41,269 bases of DNA from Verrucomicrobiaceae bacterium (GTDB taxonomy: Bacteria; Verrucomicrobiota; Verrucomicrobiia; Verrucomicrobiales; Verrucomicrobiaceae), in NCBI GenBank assembly GCA_016795465.1, contig JAEUHK010000060.1:1-41269 (forward strand). The letters run 5' to 3'. The position numbers and the translations under genes were made by a program. The notes under the pieces are model-generated. The model did not search any database. It worked only from the letters and a program-made list of their open reading frames with translations, and was not told the origin of the DNA. Of this stretch, positions 37,090 to 41,269 are shown piece by piece; positions within the stretch are counted from its first letter, which is position 1, and every line of letters starts with the position of its first letter.

Positions 37090-39129
37090 ATGATGCCAGG
37101 AATGAGCCGCTTCCGGGCCAGCCTTCTGACCATGATTTTGATGCTTCCGCTGCCTGCCGCGGCGGTGGAGCCCTTGGCATCTGTCGGGGCGGTGCGGACG
37201 CTGCCAGCGGAGGAGGCGGCCAAAGGGGTGCCGGTGCGGCTGGAGGCGGTGGTGAGCTGCTACCATCCCGGCTGGGGCGTGCTGCTGGTGCATGATGGAC
37301 ACGATGGTATCTGCGTGGGCGTGCCGGAGCCTTTGCGGCCAGCGCAGCCCTTCAGCGCCGGTCAAAAACTGCGCATCGAAGGTGTCACCGGCCCAGGCGA
37401 GTTTTTGCCGGTCATCCTCCCGCAACGCCTCGAACAGACCGCGGCGGGTGAATCGCTGAACTACGAGAAACTGACCGCGGAGCAGCTCTTCGCGCCGGGG
37501 GCGGATTGTCATCCGGTGGAGATCGAGGCGGTGGTCAAAGGCACGTGGTTTGGTGACAAGAGTCTCGTCGTGGATCTGCAAATGGAGGGCTGGCCGCTCA
37601 AGGCGGTGCTGCCGCAGGAGATGGAAGGTGCACGGCTGCCCTGGCAGCTCATCGAGCAGCGGGTGCGGGTGCGTGGCGTGGCGGGGACGCACTTCAATGA
37701 CCAGCGGCAAATGTCCGGACGGCTGCTGTTCGTGCAGGGACTGAGTTTTCTGACCCTCGTGGAGGAGGCACAGGCAGCGAGCGAGGTGCCGCTGGTGCCG
37801 GTCGATGGCCTGCTGCGTGCCGGTTCTTCATTGCGACAACGCACCCGCGTGCGTGGCGTGCTCACGCATGTCGTTCCGGGTCGCGGGCTCTACCTCCGCG
37901 GCGAGGGAGGAGGCTTGTATGTGCAGACGGCGCAGCCTTTGGAAATGCGCAGTGGCGATGTCGTGGAGGCGGAGGGCTATCCGGTAGTCACGCCCTTCCG
38001 GCCCAGCCTCAGCGCCGTAAATGTCTCGCTGCTCGAAACGACCGCGCAGCCCGAGCCGGTGGCCTTTGATGCTGCTGCCACGCGTCACAGCCGCGAGCAA
38101 TGCGAGCTCGTGTGGCTGGAGGCGGAACTGCTCGACGCCACGCGAGAGGTCGATGGCACCATTTTGGCCTGTCGGGTGGCGGGGCAGGTGTTTGATGCGC
38201 ATCTGCCGGGCACGCTGGAACTGGAGCCAGGCTCCAAACTGCGCCTCACCGGCATCTGCGAGATGCTTTCCACGCATCCGCTCGTCATCCCGCGAAACGC
38301 CACGGCCTTCCGCATCCTGCTGCGAAGCCCGGCTGATGTGGTGATCGTCGCACGACCGCCGTGGTGGTCAGGCTCGCGAGGTCTTTGGGCACTTGGCGGG
38401 CTCGCGGTGCTGGCGGTGATCATCGGTGCGTGGGCCGTGGGGCTTCAATTTCTCGTGCACCGGCAATCATCGGTCATCCGACAGCAGGCACGGCAGCAGG
38501 CCACGCTCGAAGAACGGCAGCGCATCGCTCGTGATCTGCACGACACGCTTGAGCAGGAGCTCGTCGGTGTGACGATGCTGCTGGACACATCGGCGAGAAA
38601 GCTGCCGCACAGCCAGACGGAGGCCGCGGAGCCACTCGGGCTGGCTTTGCGCCTGCTGCGGCGGGCACGCGAGGAGTCGCGCAGCACCATCCGCGAGATG
38701 CGCAGCGTCACGCTGGAGCAGCGAGGTCTTCCTGCCGCGATTGAGGAGCTGCTCCGACCGCTGGCCACCGTGGGCGGCGCTGCCTTTCAGGTGCAAACGA
38801 CTGGCAAACCGGTTCGCCTGCCCGGATCGGCTGAAACGCATCTTTTGCGCCTCGCTCAAGAAGCGGTCGCCAATGCCACGCAGCATGCCAAGCCTCGCCA
38901 GATCGACATTCGCATCGATTACGGCGCGGCGGAGGTCTGCATGCAGATTCGCGATGATGGCATCGGTTTTGATCCTGCCGCCCCCGTGTCGCCGGGCGAG
39001 CACTTTGGCCTTCAGGGCATGCGTGAGCGTGCCGAAAAAATCTCCGCCCGGCTCGAAATCCTGAGCGAGCCAGGGAAGGGCACCACCGTTAAAGTGTGCG
39101 TGCCGCAACGTCCTACCAGCCACGCATGA
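37090..39129 (+). CDS. NarL-type sensor histidine kinase with four OB-fold-like periplasmic repeats
   Basis: 679 residues. A signal peptide-like N terminus (SLLTMILMLPLPAAA) leads to a periplasmic part of about 400 residues. It appears to hold four repeats of 80-100 residues, each with VxLEAVV / VRVRGV-type strands (about 45-110, 140-215, 250-315, 338-420). One membrane segment (about 430-453) precedes a HisKA_3 helix ERQRIARDLHDTLEQE with phospho-acceptor His484. The GHKL ATPase follows: N box around Asn595 (QEAVANATQHA), DDGIGFD (622-628) and GLQGM (640-644). It would autophosphorylate and pass phosphate to the next gene's product. ATGA overlap with the regulator. Start 37102 is a possible alternative. 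Confidence 0.9.
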   Translation: MMPGMSRFRASLLTMILMLPLPAAAVEPLASVGAVRTLPAEEAAKGVPVRLEAVVSCYHPGWGVLLVHDGHDGICVGVPEPLRPAQPFSAGQKLRIEGVTGPGEFLPVILPQRLEQTAAGESLNYEKLTAEQLFAPGADCHPVEIEAVVKGTWFGDKSLVVDLQMEGWPLKAVLPQEMEGARLPWQLIEQRVRVRGVAGTHFNDQRQMSGRLLFVQGLSFLTLVEEAQAASEVPLVPVDGLLRAGSSLRQRTRVRGVLTHVVPGRGLYLRGEGGGLYVQTAQPLEMRSGDVVEAEGYPVVTPFRPSLSAVNVSLLETTAQPEPVAFDAAATRHSREQCELVWLEAELLDATREVDGTILACRVAGQVFDAHLPGTLELEPGSKLRLTGICEMLSTHPLVIPRNATAFRILLRSPADVVIVARPPWWSGSRGLWALGGLAVLAVIIGAWAVGLQFLVHRQSSVIRQQARQQATLEERQRIARDLHDTLEQELVGVTMLLDTSARKLPHSQTEAAEPLGLALRLLRRAREESRSTIREMRSVTLEQRGLPAAIEELLRPLATVGGAAFQVQTTGKPVRLPGSAETHLLRLAQEAVANATQHAKPRQIDIRIDYGAAEVCMQIRDDGIGFDPAAPVSPGEHFGLQGMRERAEKISARLEILSEPGKGTTVKVCVPQRPTSHA

Positions 39130-39761
39130 GTGCCAGCAAGACCATCCGCGTCCTCATTGTGGACGATCATTTCGCCACCCGGCTCGGCCTTGCCATGCCG
39201 GTGAACAACGAGCCGGACATGGAAGTCGTCGGCGAGGCCGGCACGGGATCGCACGCGCTCGATCTCTATCGCCGGCTGACGCCCGATGTGGTGCTCATGG
39301 ACTATCAATTGCCCGACATGAGCGGCGTGATGACCTTGTCTGCTCTGCAAGCCAGCCATCCGGATGCCCGGGTGATCATCCTCACGATCCTCGACGGGGA
39401 GGAAGATGTCTTCCGTGCTGTTGAAGCCGGTGCGCGAGGCTATCTCACGAAGTCCTGCGAATGCGAAGACGTGCTGCGAGCCATCCGCGAGGTGGCTGGA
39501 GGTGGGAAGTTCTTCCCAGCGGAGATCGCCGCCAAGATCGAGGCACGCAAGAAGCGTTCGCCTCTGAGTGATCGCGAACTCGAAATCCTCCGCCTGCTCG
39601 TCCGCGGGCATTCCACGAAGGAGATCGTGGACATCCTCCAGCTCAGCATGGGCACCATCCGCCTGCACATCAGCCTCATTTTGTCGAAGCTCGGTGCCTA
39701 CGACCGCACCAACGCCGTCGCCATCGCCATCGAGCGCGGTATCGTGCATGTCGGCGAATGA
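39126..39761 (+). CDS. NarL/FixJ-family response regulator
   Basis: 211 residues from ATG 39126, which overlaps the kinase stop; an upstream in-frame start at 39096 is less likely. The receiver domain has the acidic pair Asp13/Asp14, phospho-acceptor Asp59 in VVLMDYQLP, and Lys109 in GYLTKS. The LuxR-type HTH (about 142-205) contains LSDRELEILRLLVRGHSTKE and an IRLHISLILSKLGAYDR recognition region. It is the cognate partner of the kinase. The target is unknown; the divergent dehydrogenase/GH13 operon is the positional candidate. Confidence 0.95.
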   Translation: MSASKTIRVLIVDDHFATRLGLAMPVNNEPDMEVVGEAGTGSHALDLYRRLTPDVVLMDYQLPDMSGVMTLSALQASHPDARVIILTILDGEEDVFRAVEAGARGYLTKSCECEDVLRAIREVAGGGKFFPAEIAAKIEARKKRSPLSDRELEILRLLVRGHSTKEIVDILQLSMGTIRLHISLILSKLGAYDRTNAVAIAIERGIVHVGE

Positions 39762-40006
39762 AGCCCAGACTGGCAAAACGGGCCAAACCGGCCGAAAACA
39801 GCTTCATGAGCCGTTACGCCACCGATCAGGAAGTCGTCCAATTCTTTGCCTCGCACGGCATCGCCGTGACCGATGTGCATCGCCTCGGCATGTCGCGTCA
39901 TTTGAAAGTCAAAGGCCAGCCGGTGACGCTGCCGATGCCCGCGAGCCCCGATGAGTGCCTCCGCATCGTGCGCGAGTGCATCGCCCGGATCGGAGCGAAA
40001 CGGTGA
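39758..40006 (+). CDS. Small protein coupled to the two-component system
   Basis: 82 residues if started at 39758 (ATGA overlap with the regulator); an internal ATG at 39806 would give MSRYATDQEVVQFF with 66 residues. Predicted order is helix (DQEVVQFFASHG), strands (VHRLGMSRHLKVKGQPVTLP), helix (PDECLRIVRECIARIG). This faintly resembles the small dsRNA-binding fold of HicA, but the match is too weak for a call. There is no signal peptide, so it is cytoplasmic. It may modulate the regulator or be an independent small protein. Confidence 0.65.
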   Translation: MKPRLAKRAKPAENSFMSRYATDQEVVQFFASHGIAVTDVHRLGMSRHLKVKGQPVTLPMPASPDECLRIVRECIARIGAKR

Positions 40007-40051
40007 TCGCTGCCAGAATGAGCACGGTGGAGGCGTTGATGCCGCTCCACC

Positions 40052-41023
40052 ATGAAACTCACTCTCTCCATCCTCCTGCTGGCCGGTCTTTCCGCGCTCG
40101 CGCAAGCTCCCGCCAAGAAAGCCGAACCTGCAAACAAGGCCGAGGCTCCCGCGAAGAAGGCTCCGGCGAAAAAAGTTTATCCCAAGAACCCGCCGAAGAC
40201 TGTCGCTGACTTCAAATATGGTCCGCATGAGCGGAACGTGTTCGATTTCTGGCAGGCGAAGTCTGACAAGCCCACGCCGCTGCTCTTTTTCATCCATGGC
40301 GGCGGCTGGATGGGCGGCGACAAGGCAGGCATCGCGGTCGAGCCTTACCTCAAAGAAGGCATCAGCGTGGTCTCCATCAACTACCGCTACGTCTCGCAAT
40401 CGCAGGACGAGGTGCCGCCGGTGAAAGGACCGCTGCATGATGCGGCGCTCGCGCTTCAAACCGTGTGCAGCAAGGCCAAGGAATGGAACATCGATAAAAC
40501 TCGCATCGGTGCCAGCGGCGGCAGCGCCGGTGCCTGCAGCAGCCTCTGGCTGGCCTTTCATCCCGACATGGCCGATCCGAACAGCAGCGATCCCATCGCC
40601 CGCGAGTCCACGCGCCTTTACTGCGCCTCCGTCGCCGGTGCGCAGACCACGCTCGACCCGCAGCAGATGAAGGAATGGACTCCAAACAGCAAGTATGGTG
40701 GCCACGCCTTCCTTTCGCTCACCGGCAAGGACCGCCCCACCTTCGATGCCTTCCTCGCCGCTCGTGAGAAGATCCTGCCGTGGATCGCGGAATACTCGCC
40801 CTATGCCCTCGTCACCAGTGATGATCCGCCCGTGCATCTCACCTTCAGCGGCGTCCCGAACCTCGGCAAAGACGAGAAAGACCCCACGCACACGGCCAAC
40901 TTCGGCGTGAAGCTCCAAGAGCACTGCAAAGCGAACGGCGTGACCTGCGAACTCTACTATCCCGGCGTTGAAGGCGTCGCCAAAAACGCCACCGAGTATC
41001 TCGTGAAGAAGCTGAAGGAGTAG
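40052..41023 (+). CDS. Secreted alpha/beta-hydrolase esterase (copy 2, catalytic His apparently missing)
   Basis: 323 residues. Signal peptide MKLTLSILLLAGLSALAQA is followed by a repetitive Lys/Ala/Pro linker (KKAEPANKAEAPAKKAPAKK). HGGGW is at 82-86 and the nucleophile is Ser158 in GGSAG. It is closely similar to copy 1 along its length (EWTPNSKYGGHAF, DPTHTANFGVKLQEHCKANG). Where copy 1 has PEVKHKSIAEFL, this copy has EGVAKNATEYL, so the expected catalytic His is absent. Activity may be lost or use another His. It starts 45 bp after the small protein gene and may belong to the same transcript. Confidence 0.87.
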   Translation: MKLTLSILLLAGLSALAQAPAKKAEPANKAEAPAKKAPAKKVYPKNPPKTVADFKYGPHERNVFDFWQAKSDKPTPLLFFIHGGGWMGGDKAGIAVEPYLKEGISVVSINYRYVSQSQDEVPPVKGPLHDAALALQTVCSKAKEWNIDKTRIGASGGSAGACSSLWLAFHPDMADPNSSDPIARESTRLYCASVAGAQTTLDPQQMKEWTPNSKYGGHAFLSLTGKDRPTFDAFLAAREKILPWIAEYSPYALVTSDDPPVHLTFSGVPNLGKDEKDPTHTANFGVKLQEHCKANGVTCELYYPGVEGVAKNATEYLVKKLKE

Positions 41024-41030
41024 CCCGTAG

Positions 41031-41095
41031 CTTGGGAATGTTCGGCGGGTGTGGCTTCGCGATGTGTTGAAGACTGCTTCGCCGAACTTCCCGAG
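41031..41095. repeat. Imperfect inverted repeat after esterase 2
   Basis: CTTGGGAATGTTCGGCG (41031-41047) pairs with CGCCGAACTTCCCGAG (41080-41095) apart from one mismatch and one bulge; the loop is 32 bp. No T-run follows. A related word, TCGGGAAG, recurs near 41136. It may be a transcript-end structure or a dispersed palindromic element. Confidence 0.6.
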
Positions 41096-41220
41096 TGTTT
41101 GGAGGCTTTCGAGGTCTTCGCACGCTCTCAAACGTCGGGAAGATACCATGTGGGCGGAGTCACCGAAGCGGAACGGTGATAAGAAGGGAGTCTCTGATAG
41201 AACCCGAACACACCACCCAC

Positions 41221-41269
41221 ATGGCTAAGCAAACTACCACAGCAATCAAAAGGCTCGCAAAGGCAAAGC
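41221..41269 (+). CDS. Start of an unidentified lysine-rich protein (cut by the window edge)
   Basis: ATG at 41221 opens a frame reading MAKQTTTAIKRLAKAK up to the edge. The basic N terminus would suit a nucleic-acid-binding protein, but 16 residues are too few for a call. The frame and start are inferred; no Shine-Dalgarno is evident. Confidence 0.4.
   Translation, partial: MAKQTTTAIKRLAKAK

Noticed and set aside
41031..41095. Rho-independent terminator after esterase 2
   Set aside because: The stem is present but the loop is 32 bp and no T-run follows, so it is listed only as an inverted repeat.

Overview
The window is high-GC bacterial DNA that most resembles a member of the Verrucomicrobiota (Verrucomicrobiaceae/Prosthecobacter-like). 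This rests on the PVC-type GyrA/GyrB sequences, the very large secreted proteins with DxDxDG calcium-binding hinges and a C-terminal domain ending in (F/Y)(Y/F)R(V/L), the frequent lack of Shine-Dalgarno sequences, and an HGGGW-type secreted esterase family. The phylum assignment is inferred from protein style and was not computed.

Layout. (1) 1-2928, minus strand: gyrB followed by the first 335 bases of gyrA. (2) 3136-5707, plus strand: a tightly coupled three-gene operon of ABC ATPase, ABC-2-like permease and a TPR-like exported protein. (3) 5734-5903: tRNA-Asp(GTC) with a plausible promoter and a bidirectional terminator. (4) 5917-9731, minus strand: a membrane-anchored TPR protein, then an overlapping pair of a HemW-like radical SAM enzyme and a small chorismate-lyase-like protein. 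(5) 9871-10821, plus strand: secreted esterase, copy 1. (6) 10829-14506, minus strand: a secreted GH13 amylase-type protein. (7) 14585-15135, minus strand: a DUF4160/DUF2442 gene pair. (8) 15329-22474, plus strand: a 2381-residue SpvB/FG-GAP/YD-repeat (Rhs) polymorphic-toxin-like protein of mosaic base composition, then a 475-bp gap with palindromic elements and no convincing immunity gene. (9) 36923-22950, minus strand: a two-gene operon of giant secreted proteins. The first is a PQQ-type sugar dehydrogenase fused to three LamG-like repeats and a diheme cytochrome. The second is a 2775-residue GH13 protein with calcium-binding repeats and a GH57-like region. (10) 37090-40006, plus strand: a NarL-type two-component system whose kinase has four apparent OB-fold repeats in its periplasmic part, followed by a small coupled protein. 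(11) 40052-41023: esterase copy 2, which appears to lack the C-terminal catalytic histidine. (12) A palindrome and the first 16 codons of an unidentified lysine-rich protein.

How it may work together (inference): 9.9-41 kb looks like an accessory region for extracellular alpha-glucan use. Secreted GH13 enzymes would release sugars, and a PQQ dehydrogenase/cytochrome fusion in the same operon could oxidise them outside the cytoplasm and pass electrons to its hemes. The divergent two-component system is well placed to control that operon. A large Rhs protein sits in the middle. The Rhs protein and three giant secreted proteins share a DxDxDG-hinge plus beta-domain module, which is a candidate surface or sorting signal. 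In the Rhs protein it lies at the N terminus instead of the C terminus.

All calls come from reading the sequence and its translations. No database search, structure prediction or alignment program was run.
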